Shown one piece after another: positions 40,976-48,609 of a stretch of 64,000 nt of DNA. The stretch lies in NCBI GenBank assembly GCA_963804245.1, contig CAWDPQ010000010.1, positions 289,274 through 353,273 on the forward strand, given 5' to 3'. Below the pieces are notes generated by a model that was not told the DNA's origin, made no database searches, and saw only the letters and a program-made list of their open reading frames with translations. Numbering within the stretch: position 1 is the stretch's first letter; each line of letters begins with the position of its first letter. The translations under genes and the position numbers were made by a program. Source of the stretch: CAWDPQ01 sp963804245 (GTDB taxonomy: Bacteria > Acidobacteriota > Vicinamibacteria > Vicinamibacterales > 2-12-FULL-66-21).

Positions 40976-42292
40976 CTACTGCACGGCGATCGTGCGCGCG
41001 CGGATCACCGACGTCTCGCCGCCGGTCGGCCACACGGCGAGCAATCCCCGTTCTGTGGTGGCCAGGGTGGGATACGTTGCAGGACCATCCGATGAGAGCG
41101 TGACGATCGGAGCAAAGTCGACTTGCTGATTCGATTTCACAATCAGCTGGCGTGCCGCGGCGACCCGCCGCCCTTCGACCACCTCATCCCACGCCACCAC
41201 GATTCGCCCGCGGCCATCGACGACAAGCTGAGGGTGGGTGGGGTTGAATGCGCCGAGCGTGGGGATTCGGACTCGGGGGGTGAAGGTCCGGCCGTCGCTC
41301 GTCGACGCGTAGAACAGCGCGCCTTCGGGATCCGATCCGCCAATCACGGTTCGCCAGGCCAGATGCACGATGCCGCGACCGTCGACGCCGATGGCCGGGC
41401 CATCGTCGGGGCAGGCGTTGATTGCCCATCCGTCTTCGCTCACTCGTACCGGCGGAGAAAATGTTCGACCGCGGTCGCGCGAGACGGCGAAGGCAATGTC
41501 ACGGAGATTGCCGGGATACACATGTCGCCATGCGGCCACGAGCAGGCCACGCGGGCCGGCCGCGAGTGCGGTCTTGCAGCAATAGCACACGCCCTTGGTG
41601 AGCTCGCGCTCGCCGGACGACGCCGCGCCCGCGGCGGCATAGAACAAGCTCGATCGCTCGGCCATGACCGCGCCGTCCATCGCAGTACTGGCTCGATGGC
41701 CAGCATGCGCCGCGCCGGAGGTGTGAGCGGCCGCCAGACCCCGGTGGTCGAGCCAGATCGCGTGTGCCCCTCCCCGATCGTCGATCGCCAGCGCCGGCCA
41801 ACCGCGATCACCGGCTGAGCCTGGTGACTGAAGCGTCGCTGCCCGATCGAACGTACGTCCGCCATCGTGCGATCGAGAAAGCTTGAGCTCGGTGGCTGTC
41901 TCGCTCCTCGTGGTCCACACGACTGCAATCTCCGGAGCCGCTGACTTGCCAGTCGAGAAGAGCGCGACGCGGGGCGGGAGCTCGCCTCCCAGTAGCGCCT
42001 CGCCAGCGACCGTATTCACCCGAACCGGCTCACCAAAGCTCTGACCACTGTTGTTGCTGACGGCCAGGTAGACGTCCGACTTGCCCGCGCTCGATGCTCC
42101 CCAGGCGACCGCCACAAAAGAGCCAGCAGCCGCCGCCGACGGTGTCGAGTTCGAACGGCCCGGCACGGCCAGGGAAACGATATCGGCCGGCGGCGCCGCC
42201 TGCACCACGAGCACAGCCGTCACCAGGATCGCGAGGAACGCGACCATGTCAGGCCGACGATCGCCCGCGCGCGTCTGACTACTCCCACTCAT
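40976..42292 (-). CDS. Exported sialidase-fold (BNR/Asp-box) protein
   Basis: An intact 438-residue protein of the six-bladed sialidase/neuraminidase fold. Asp-box repeats S-x-D-x-G-x-T-F are visible four times: SNNSGQSFG, SHDGGRTFD, SRDRGRTFS and STSDGRTFT. The hydrophobic helix MVAFLAILVTAVLVVQAA, from the internal Met at residue 16, is a signal peptide, so ATG 42247 may be the real start. A KGVCYCCKTALA segment has three close Cys, unusual for a sialidase. I do not see the Arg triad clearly, so calling it exo-sialidase would be unsafe; many such acidobacterial proteins are annotated only as sialidase family. The next gene upstream is divergent. Confidence 0.8.
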   Translation of the reverse strand: MSGSSQTRAGDRRPDMVAFLAILVTAVLVVQAAPPADIVSLAVPGRSNSTPSAAAAGSFVAVAWGASSAGKSDVYLAVSNNSGQSFGEPVRVNTVAGEALLGGELPPRVALFSTGKSAAPEIAVVWTTRSETATELKLSRSHDGGRTFDRAATLQSPGSAGDRGWPALAIDDRGGAHAIWLDHRGLAAAHTSGAAHAGHRASTAMDGAVMAERSSLFYAAAGAASSGERELTKGVCYCCKTALAAGPRGLLVAAWRHVYPGNLRDIAFAVSRDRGRTFSPPVRVSEDGWAINACPDDGPAIGVDGRGIVHLAWRTVIGGSDPEGALFYASTSDGRTFTPRVRIPTLGAFNPTHPQLVVDGRGRIVVAWDEVVEGRRVAAARQLIVKSNQQVDFAPIVTLSSDGPATYPTLATTERGLLAVWPTGGETSVIRARTIAVQ

Positions 42293-42306
42293 CGTTCACA
42301 CTCTCC

Positions 42307-42413
42307 AGAACCCGTCGTGGAGAACCCTCCGTGGAGAACGCCCGGGAGAACTTCCGTGAGAACCCGCCGTGGAGAACCCCCCGTGGAGAACCCCCCGTGG
42401 AGAACCCTCCGTT
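42307..42413. repeat. Tandem repeat of CCGTGGAGAACCCC units
   Basis: Seven or so copies of a 14-base unit, GTGGAGAACCC(C/T)CC, with three perfect copies in a row at 42367-42408. It fills the divergent region between the sialidase-fold gene and the PAP2 gene. The rest of the gap (to 42505) shows no gene. Confidence 0.8.
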
Positions 42414-42505
42414 TCTGAGGTTATCAGAATTGCCGCGGTAATCACGGTTTCGTCGCCTGTCCCCTCACCCGTAGACACCGCTGCACGGTTCGGCTCACGG
42501 CACAC

Positions 42506-43789
42506 GTGCGCATCGGCCGGTCTGCTCCTTGCAGCCTGCGATCGCGCTTGCTGCAGATCCTCAAATCGCACCCGCTGTTCCTCCTCCTGCTCGCGGCCGT
42601 GCCCGTCGTGGAATACATCGCCGCGGCCTGGGGCGGGCCCGGACCATCCATCGCCGTCGTCCGCAACCCATTCGCCGCCATCGCGCTGGCCAGCGTTTTC
42701 TGCCGCTATATCATTTACGACCGCGCTGGCCGAACACGACGATGGATTGTCTATCTCACGCCGCTGGCGTGGGTGGCGGTCATGGCCGTCGAAGGACGGA
42801 ACGCCCCGCTGCCCTTGATGTGGCTGGACATGCTGTTCGCGCTCGGAGTGCTCGGCGTCTGCGGCTTTCTCCTGGCGGCGGCGGTGTCAGACGCGGAGGC
42901 GAAATCGCGGTACGTCGAACAGTTGTTGAACGCCCTCCTCTTTCCACTCGGGGCGTCGATGGTGTCGTTCGGGCTGTGGGCCACGCATCGCGTCAATCCT
43001 GTCTACGACACCCGCATCTACGCCTTCGAGGAAATTCTCGGCTTCAAGTTCTCGATCATCGGCGTCAAGTCCTACCATCTGCTGCGACCTTTCAGCGGCC
43101 TTGCGAGCGCGTGTTACGCGTTGCTCGCCGTGGCGATGACCGTTGTGGCTGGAGCGCAAGGCTGCACGCGGCGCGAGCGGAACTTCCTCACCGCCACCGT
43201 CGTCGCCGGCGCGTGCGGGTTTGCTCTGTACTTTCTGTGCCCCGTTGTCGGACCGCTGACGGCTTTTCGTCCGCTCTACCCAAATGCGCTGCCCGACCTC
43301 GGTCCCGACGCGCCTCTGCTCGTGGCCGTGACAGGAGCGCCGCGCAACGGCATGCCGTCCCTCCATACGATCTGGGCGCTGCTCATCTGGTTCAACCTCG
43401 GAACGCTGCCGGCGAGGTTGAGGATGAGCCTCAAGGCATTCGTGATTCTGACGCTCTGGGCGGTCATGGGCCTGGACGATACACACTGGTTGACGGATGT
43501 TGTCGTCGGCATACCACTCGCCGTTGCCGTGCAATCGGCATTCGTGCCCTCGCCCGGAGTCGCGCCGGCGCGACGATGGACGACCGTCACGGCGTGCGCG
43601 GTCCTGACGCTCTTGTGGCTGGTGGCGATCCGAGCCGGCTCGCCGCTCCTCGACCTCCCGCCGACGCTGGCCTGGATCATCGTCCTGGGAACCGTTGGGT
43701 GGCCTCTTGGTCGACAGCTGCAGTGGGGCGCGCGCCGATCGGCCTCCTGGCTTCCGGCTCTGGCCGGTCAGCAAGGACGCGAAACCTAG
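42506..43789 (+). CDS. PAP2-superfamily (AUR1/inositolphosphotransferase-like) membrane protein
   Basis: A 427-residue polytopic protein with about ten hydrophobic segments. The PAP2 phosphatase/phosphotransferase signature is at the C-terminal half: CPVVGPLTAFRP, then PRNGMPSLHTIWALLIWFN (motif C2 Ser-Leu-His) and HWLTDVVVGIPLA (motif C3 His). This arrangement, with P-S-L-H rather than P-S-G-H, is like AUR1-type inositol-phosphoceramide synthases, so it may transfer a phospho-head group on a lipid rather than only dephosphorylate. The start is GTG 42506; no other gene shares its transcript clearly. The frame is intact. Confidence 0.82.
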   Translation: MRIGRSAPCSLRSRLLQILKSHPLFLLLLAAVPVVEYIAAAWGGPGPSIAVVRNPFAAIALASVFCRYIIYDRAGRTRRWIVYLTPLAWVAVMAVEGRNAPLPLMWLDMLFALGVLGVCGFLLAAAVSDAEAKSRYVEQLLNALLFPLGASMVSFGLWATHRVNPVYDTRIYAFEEILGFKFSIIGVKSYHLLRPFSGLASACYALLAVAMTVVAGAQGCTRRERNFLTATVVAGACGFALYFLCPVVGPLTAFRPLYPNALPDLGPDAPLLVAVTGAPRNGMPSLHTIWALLIWFNLGTLPARLRMSLKAFVILTLWAVMGLDDTHWLTDVVVGIPLAVAVQSAFVPSPGVAPARRWTTVTACAVLTLLWLVAIRAGSPLLDLPPTLAWIIVLGTVGWPLGRQLQWGARRSASWLPALAGQQGRET

Positions 43790-43852
43790 TTCAGGGGCGG
43801 GCATCTCACATTTCCAGACTGGCGACTTGCCAAAAAGCATCAACGCGGGGTT

Positions 43853-46675
43853 CTAGAAACGCAGCCGCGCACCGAACTGCAACGAGCGCGGTTCGCCGAC
43901 AGCGGTGATCTGATCGAACGAAGGTAGCGGATTCGTCGGGTACGCGCCCGACCCGAAATTCGTATTTCGCGTCAGCACATTGCGACGGTTGGTGAGATTG
44001 AAGCCTTCCGCCAGTATTTCCAGCTGAGCGCGTCCGGCGACGTGGAATGCCCGGCTGATCCGAAGGCTCAGATTGAGGAAGTCGCTGCCAACGCCGGCAT
44101 TTCGTTGAATGAACTCGCCGTTCACGACCGGTCGGCCGGTCGTGCCTTGCACCGTCGTCACCCCCGAGGTGATGTTGAACGGCAGCGAGGAGTACGCCTG
44201 CAGCATGCCGCTCACCTGGAATCCGTTCGTCAGATATTCCCAGGCTGTGGTCGCCGGCTCCATCGATGTCTGGACCGCGCCATTCACGACGAAACGGTGA
44301 CGCTGATCGTCATCCGAGCGGCTCCAGTCCTTCGATAGGTCGAAGTGGTCGATCGGTGAGCTGAAGAAAAACTCCCCGAGATTGTTCATCGACTTCGAGA
44401 GTGTGTAGGAGACGCGGTAGTGACCCCATTTCGCGGGCCGCTGCATGAAGGAGAGGTGCACCCCGTGATAGTTGGAGTGGCCGACGGACGAGTACTGGCT
44501 GTTGTTGGCGTAGTCGGGATTGGGCCGGCAGCCGTTGTTGGTGCCCGCGGCGACGCAGGTCGGGACATTCTGGTTCACCGACATCAACAGATTCAGCCCG
44601 CGCAGATATTGATAGCCGATGCTGACGGTCGCCCGCTGACCGAGCTGTTGCTCGACTTCGAGACTGGCCTGACGCGAGTAGGCGTTCTGCAGCTGCCGGT
44701 CCATGGTCGTGAGGTTGACCAGCGTCACCGAAGGCACCACGCCTGGCAAAATGTTGGGGAACGTGGGCGCACCGCTCTGAGTGGGAGAGAGACTGACCCC
44801 AATCTGACGAAGGTTGGCCAGGTCGGTCGTGTTCCCGGCCGACAGAATCGCGTTGGCCAGCGGCCGCAGCGGCACGCGGTCGTAGAACAGTCCCGCGCTG
44901 CCACGCACGAGCGTGCGGCGCGAGTCGAACGGTGACCAGGCGACACCGACACGCGGTGAGAGGTTGTCGCCGTCGGTGCTGATCGTCTCGAGAAACTGCA
45001 GATCGTAGCGAACTCCGGCGTTGAGCGTAACTCGCGAATTCACCTTCCACTCATCCTGCACGTACACGCCGAGGTTCGGATTGGTCTGCGAGACCTCCGA
45101 AACGCCGAAGGTCTGCGTGAAACCCGCGTTGTTGTACACGCCCACCAGAAAATTCGCGAGCGACGAAAACGAGTAGCTTCCGCGAGCCGAACGCGGATAC
45201 GTGATGCGATCGTCGTTGTACAGGAAGTCGACGCCCACCCGGAAGGCATGAGCTCCGGACTGATGCGACAGGTTGTTCACCACCTGCAATAGCTTGTTGT
45301 TCCGCCGTGTGGGGCTGCCCGAGCTCGTACCGAATGCCGCGACTCCGGCAATGCTCACGGCGGGCCCAATGGGATCGGTCGGCGGCGCTTCGAGATCGCT
45401 GTGCGCGAACTGGGCGCGTGTTTCGAGCACCGTCTGCGACGAAATCGTGAAGGTGTTACTCATCGCGATCGTCTGATCGAGGTTGTCGAGCGCCGAGGAA
45501 GCGCTCGGCGCACTGAGGCCGCCCGCGCCTCGCGAATTGTCGGCACTGATGTCGTAGAGGCTGTAGCGAATGCTCAGCTGATCCTCGCCGCTGACCTGAT
45601 GGTCCAGCTTGCCGAGCACGTTGGTGGAGTTCACCGGAGTCGGGTACCCGCCGGTGACAACCTGTGGCCCCTTGTAGCCGACGGAAGCGAGCCGGGCGTT
45701 CACCGCCCTGACGTTCGCGTCGGCGATGGTCACGAGACCGGTCTGATCGAGCTGCCGCTGTTCGACATTCGTGAAATAGAACGTGCGATTCGAGACCAGC
45801 GGCCCACCCAGGCTGCCGCCGTATTGCGTTTGATGCATCGGCAGCCGCGTGCCCGACAACGCGTTCTTTTCAGTGAAGCGATCGTCCCGTAAGTAGGTGT
45901 AGGCGGTGCCGTGCAGAACGTTCGTGCCGCTCTTGGTGACCACGCTGATGTAGCCGCCGAGGGCGCGGCCGAGCTCAGCCTGTGCGCCCGATGTCACGAC
46001 CTGAAACTGTTCAATGGCATCGACGCCGTAGGTGATACCGCTCAGCGCCGCAGCGTCATCGTTGGCCGACAGCCCATCGACGATGAAGTTGTTCGAGAGG
46101 TTGCGTTGACTGCCAATCGAGAGGCTGACGCCCGGAACCGCCGACGTCTCGGGAAAAAGCTGGGTGCTGGCGACGTTGGTCGGCGACACCGCCGGCACGA
46201 GAAGCGCGAGATCGAGGAAGTTGCGCCCGTTGAGCGGGAGACTCCTGACCTCGGACTCCGACACGGTGCCGGCAATCTGACTGCGCGCCGCTTCGAGGAC
46301 GGTCGCCGCGCCCGTAACCGTGACGCTCGTATCGACGCCGCCGACGCTCAACGTCACCGGGAGCTCGAACGCCGATCCAACCGTGAGGGTGAGCGCGCGG
46401 ATGGCGTCCTGGAATCCCTGCTGACGCACCGTGATCTCGTAGTGGCCGACGCGAAGGTAGGGAAAACGAAAACGCCCCTCCTGACCGGTCACCGCGGTGC
46501 TCGTCAGGTTGGTCTGTGTATGGCGCGCACTGACCTGGGCGCCGGGGACGACGGCGCCCGATGGATCAGTGACACGTCCGCTGATACTGGCATAGTCAAC
46601 CGACTGCTGGGCAATGCCCGGCGCGGCTCCCCAGAGCAGCGCGCTCAGGAGAGCCACGACTCTCAACGACTTCAC
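43853..46675 (-). CDS. Oar-type TonB-dependent receptor
   Basis: An intact ~940-residue receptor. GTG 46675 is preferred to a GTG eight codons upstream because GGAGG lies five bases before it and it opens a clean signal peptide (MKSLRVVALLSALLWGAAPG, then IAQQ). A carboxypeptidase-regulatory-like domain (YASISGRVTDPSGAVVPGAQ), plug (SLPLNGRNFLDLALLVPA, NNFIVDGLSANDDAA) and barrel ending FGARLRF follow. It lies 71 bases after an exported Cys/His-rich protein gene in the same direction, suggesting a metal or metal-complex ligand. This is an inference from context only. Confidence 0.92.
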   Translation of the reverse strand: MKSLRVVALLSALLWGAAPGIAQQSVDYASISGRVTDPSGAVVPGAQVSARHTQTNLTSTAVTGQEGRFRFPYLRVGHYEITVRQQGFQDAIRALTLTVGSAFELPVTLSVGGVDTSVTVTGAATVLEAARSQIAGTVSESEVRSLPLNGRNFLDLALLVPAVSPTNVASTQLFPETSAVPGVSLSIGSQRNLSNNFIVDGLSANDDAAALSGITYGVDAIEQFQVVTSGAQAELGRALGGYISVVTKSGTNVLHGTAYTYLRDDRFTEKNALSGTRLPMHQTQYGGSLGGPLVSNRTFYFTNVEQRQLDQTGLVTIADANVRAVNARLASVGYKGPQVVTGGYPTPVNSTNVLGKLDHQVSGEDQLSIRYSLYDISADNSRGAGGLSAPSASSALDNLDQTIAMSNTFTISSQTVLETRAQFAHSDLEAPPTDPIGPAVSIAGVAAFGTSSGSPTRRNNKLLQVVNNLSHQSGAHAFRVGVDFLYNDDRITYPRSARGSYSFSSLANFLVGVYNNAGFTQTFGVSEVSQTNPNLGVYVQDEWKVNSRVTLNAGVRYDLQFLETISTDGDNLSPRVGVAWSPFDSRRTLVRGSAGLFYDRVPLRPLANAILSAGNTTDLANLRQIGVSLSPTQSGAPTFPNILPGVVPSVTLVNLTTMDRQLQNAYSRQASLEVEQQLGQRATVSIGYQYLRGLNLLMSVNQNVPTCVAAGTNNGCRPNPDYANNSQYSSVGHSNYHGVHLSFMQRPAKWGHYRVSYTLSKSMNNLGEFFFSSPIDHFDLSKDWSRSDDDQRHRFVVNGAVQTSMEPATTAWEYLTNGFQVSGMLQAYSSLPFNITSGVTTVQGTTGRPVVNGEFIQRNAGVGSDFLNLSLRISRAFHVAGRAQLEILAEGFNLTNRRNVLTRNTNFGSGAYPTNPLPSFDQITAVGEPRSLQFGARLRF

Positions 46676-46746
46676 AGCGACCTCCGCGCACGACGACACT
46701 CTTGGTCAGAAGGCACACGACGGCCTTCGAACCGGAACAGCGGCGT

Positions 46747-47190
46747 TTATGCGCGCGGCGGTGGGGGATCGGGAGAATCGCGGCGGCTGACGATGTTTTC
46801 GCGCGCCGGGAGGGAAGTCGAAGCGATGCCAATATTGGGAATCGCGGCGACGGACTCTGGCAGGATGCCGTGGTTCGACAGCAGCGCGAACAGAGCGGCC
46901 ATGGGGCCTTCGCATGTGCCGCGCAAGGCGCACTCGTTCGTTTTCGTCGAACCGTGATGATGTTCGCCGGGTTCGCTCTGCCGGCGGTGCATCGGACAGG
47001 GGGTGCCGTCAGCCGACGGCATCGGGCAGTGGGCGGCAGCCGCCGATTCGTGACAGCTCTCGCTCGCATGCGCCGTCGCCGGCTGATGAGCGGCGCAGCA
47101 ATCACGCGGCACCAGCGCCGACACCCATCCAGCCTGGACGACCAGCCAGGCGGTCGCCCACATGCGAAGGTGTCGACGGATTGTCGTCAT
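46747..47190 (-). CDS. Exported Cys/His/Met-rich protein
   Basis: No named family is recognised. The 147-residue product has a signal-like N terminus (MTTIRRHLRMWATAWLVVQA) and then a segment packed with metal-ligand residues: DCCAAHQ, SESCHES, AHCPMPS, TPCPMHR, EPGEHHHG, NECALRGTC. The rest is Ser/Pro-rich, ends PDPPPPRA, and has a possible C-terminal hydrophobic helix near residues 95-115. Position just upstream of a TonB receptor in one operon resembles gene pairs for copper or other metal uptake (short Cys/His proteins of the DUF2946 kind), but homology is not claimed. ATG 47190 could be replaced by ATG 47163. Confidence 0.65.
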   Translation of the reverse strand: MTTIRRHLRMWATAWLVVQAGWVSALVPRDCCAAHQPATAHASESCHESAAAAHCPMPSADGTPCPMHRRQSEPGEHHHGSTKTNECALRGTCEGPMAALFALLSNHGILPESVAAIPNIGIASTSLPARENIVSRRDSPDPPPPRA

Positions 47191-47389
47191 ACCTCGGTTC
47201 AGCTTAGCGGAGCCGGCAGTCGACCGCAATCCGAGCGTCGCAGCCGACTCGTCCAAGGTCCGGGAGCCGCACGTCCCATGCCAAGTCCAGGTGGCCGGAA
47301 TCAACCGGTTTGCCCGCGAGCCGTGCCGCTCACCCGATACCGCCGCGACGCTTCGCGTAAACGGTTTTCGCAGCATCGCGACTTCTCTT
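47191..47389. other. Non-coding gap upstream of the Cys/His-rich gene
   Basis: No convincing gene on either strand. The frames that are open are Arg/Ser-rich and lack family features. The promoter of the minus-strand Cys/His-TonB operon should lie here, but I see no clear -35/-10 pair. The remainder of the gap is the repeat that follows. Confidence 0.5.
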
Positions 47390-47665
47390 AGTGCTCGTGG
47401 GGCCCTCCGCCTCCGCGCGCCGAAATCCATGCGCGCTACGGCGAGACCTCGCCGTAGCTGGTCGCCCAACCTGTTCCGCGACCAGCGGAGGCGGGCACCT
47501 CCCTCGCGCTCGCTCGGCGACTTCGCGCCTCGCTCGGGCCGCAGGCGCTCTTCCTTCTTTTAGCGCGCTTGGGGCCCCACCCCCAAGCGCTTCTCGCTCG
47601 CGGGCTCGGCTTCGCCTCGCTTTCCTCCGGCCGCTCGCTCGGGCCGCAGGCGCTCTTCCTTCCTT
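47390..47665. repeat. Long GC-rich palindromic repeat array
   Basis: About 275 bases built from repeated modules: GGGGCCC(T/C) cores, a palindrome GCGCTTGGGG-CCCCACC-CCCAAGCGC near 47573-47598, inverted ACGGCGAGACCTCGCCGTAG at 47447-47466, and two copies of GCTCGGGCCGCAGGCGCTCT at about 47533-47552 and 47638-47657. Bases 47505-47553 are identical to 8639-8591 in reverse. No coding potential is seen. Confidence 0.8.
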
Positions 47666-47669
47666 TCTT

Positions 47670-48173
47670 TTACTTTTCCACCCTGTGTATTTCGCCGAGC
47701 TCCGGTTCGGTGCCTGTCACCCACCCCTTGATCATCTCGAACAACACCACTGGTTGAGGCTTGTTCACTTCGAGGAACACGGCGGCGTGCACGTTGACCC
47801 CGATGAGCATCATCCGGGGATCATCTTTCGTCCCGTGCCGCGGGTCGCCCTCATCGGGGAACCACATCTTCCAGTCCGCCGCGTACAGCTCATGGATTTT
47901 CCGGCGATCGCTGGTCACGGTGGCGAGACCGGAGACCGAGATCCATTCGCGCGTCCTGTCCTTGTAGTAGGAGAGGTTGATGTGGGGATCGAAGGACAGA
48001 TCCCGCAGCTTCGGCGTGTTCTCGGTGGTAACGAACCAGAGGTCCGCGCCATCTGCCCGTCTCTGAGTCGCCATGGCCCGCGACTGAAGGTGACCATCGG
48101 CCCGCCTCGTCGTCATCATCGCGATCTCGATGTCCTCGATATGGCTATATAGCTTTTCCAGCTCCTGTTTCAT
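47670..48173 (-). CDS. Pyridoxamine 5'-phosphate oxidase-family (general stress protein 26-like) protein
   Basis: A 167-residue split-barrel flavin-binding protein. Signatures are the N-terminal IEDIEIAMMTT, DLWFVTTENTPKL, INLSYYKDRTREWISVSGLA and the late FLEVNKPQPVVLFEM. It matches the GSP26-type PPOX subfamily, whose members bind FMN, FAD or haem and are often stress-linked; no catalytic assignment is possible. The frame is intact and the length normal. ATG 48173 is the family start. The preceding 436 bases contain no gene but a long hairpin. Confidence 0.87.
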   Translation of the reverse strand: MKQELEKLYSHIEDIEIAMMTTRRADGHLQSRAMATQRRADGADLWFVTTENTPKLRDLSFDPHINLSYYKDRTREWISVSGLATVTSDRRKIHELYAADWKMWFPDEGDPRHGTKDDPRMMLIGVNVHAAVFLEVNKPQPVVLFEMIKGWVTGTEPELGEIHRVEK

Positions 48174-48609
48174 GTGTTCACCTTGTCCTCTTCGTCTTCG
48201 CGACTTTTCCTTCAGTGTGATCGAAACGCGTTGCCGACGAAATGGTCATTCGTTTCCTCCTCGTCGTGCTGTATTCAGGATCCGGGCCGAGCTGCCCGGT
48301 TCAGCTGCGAGTTATTTTCATTTCGGCCCGTTTTGAGGAGGGGACTGGGGGGAGACAAGTTCTCGCCACTTGCCCAAAGAACAACAGGAGAAGGAAGAGA
48401 AAAGAGAGAAATATTTTAGATCTCCCTTTCTCCCATCCTCCTGTTGATCTGCTCCGCGCGCGTCTGGCCAAGAACGACAGGAGAACCCAGACCGTTCGGC
48501 GTGCTTTGGTACGGTTACCGGGTGACAGTCGCTGCCTGTTGGCGAGAACGAGATACGATATGCGGCGCATCTCAGCCACGTTCGGCCGAGCACCATTGCG
48601 GAGGTCCAC
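48174..48609. other. Gene-free divergent region
   Basis: This 436-base gap lies between two divergent genes. Open frames here have no recognisable product. It contains the long imperfect hairpin at 48382-48446 and an AT-rich patch (AAATATTTTAGAT) in its loop. GGAGG at 48600-48604 belongs to the downstream permease. Confidence 0.5.
48382..48446. repeat. 65-base imperfect inverted repeat
   Basis: The outer arms CAACAGGAG (48382-48390) and CTCCTGTTG (48438-48446) pair perfectly. The inner arms, AAGGAAGAGAAAAGAGAG against CTCCCTTTCTCCCATC, pair less well around the loop AAATATTTTAGA. It could be an RNA hairpin in either transcript or a terminator for upstream reading. Confidence 0.55.

Noticed and set aside
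40976..42292. Calling the Asp-box protein a true exo-sialidase
   Set aside because: The fold repeats are clear but the catalytic Arg triad and Tyr/Glu pair could not be confirmed by eye.
42307..42413. CRISPR array
   Set aside because: Units are 14 bases, directly adjacent and without unique spacers; there are no cas genes.
47191..47665. Small genes in the gap after the Cys/His-rich protein
   Set aside because: Open frames are low-complexity and fall in a palindromic repeat shared with another intergenic region.
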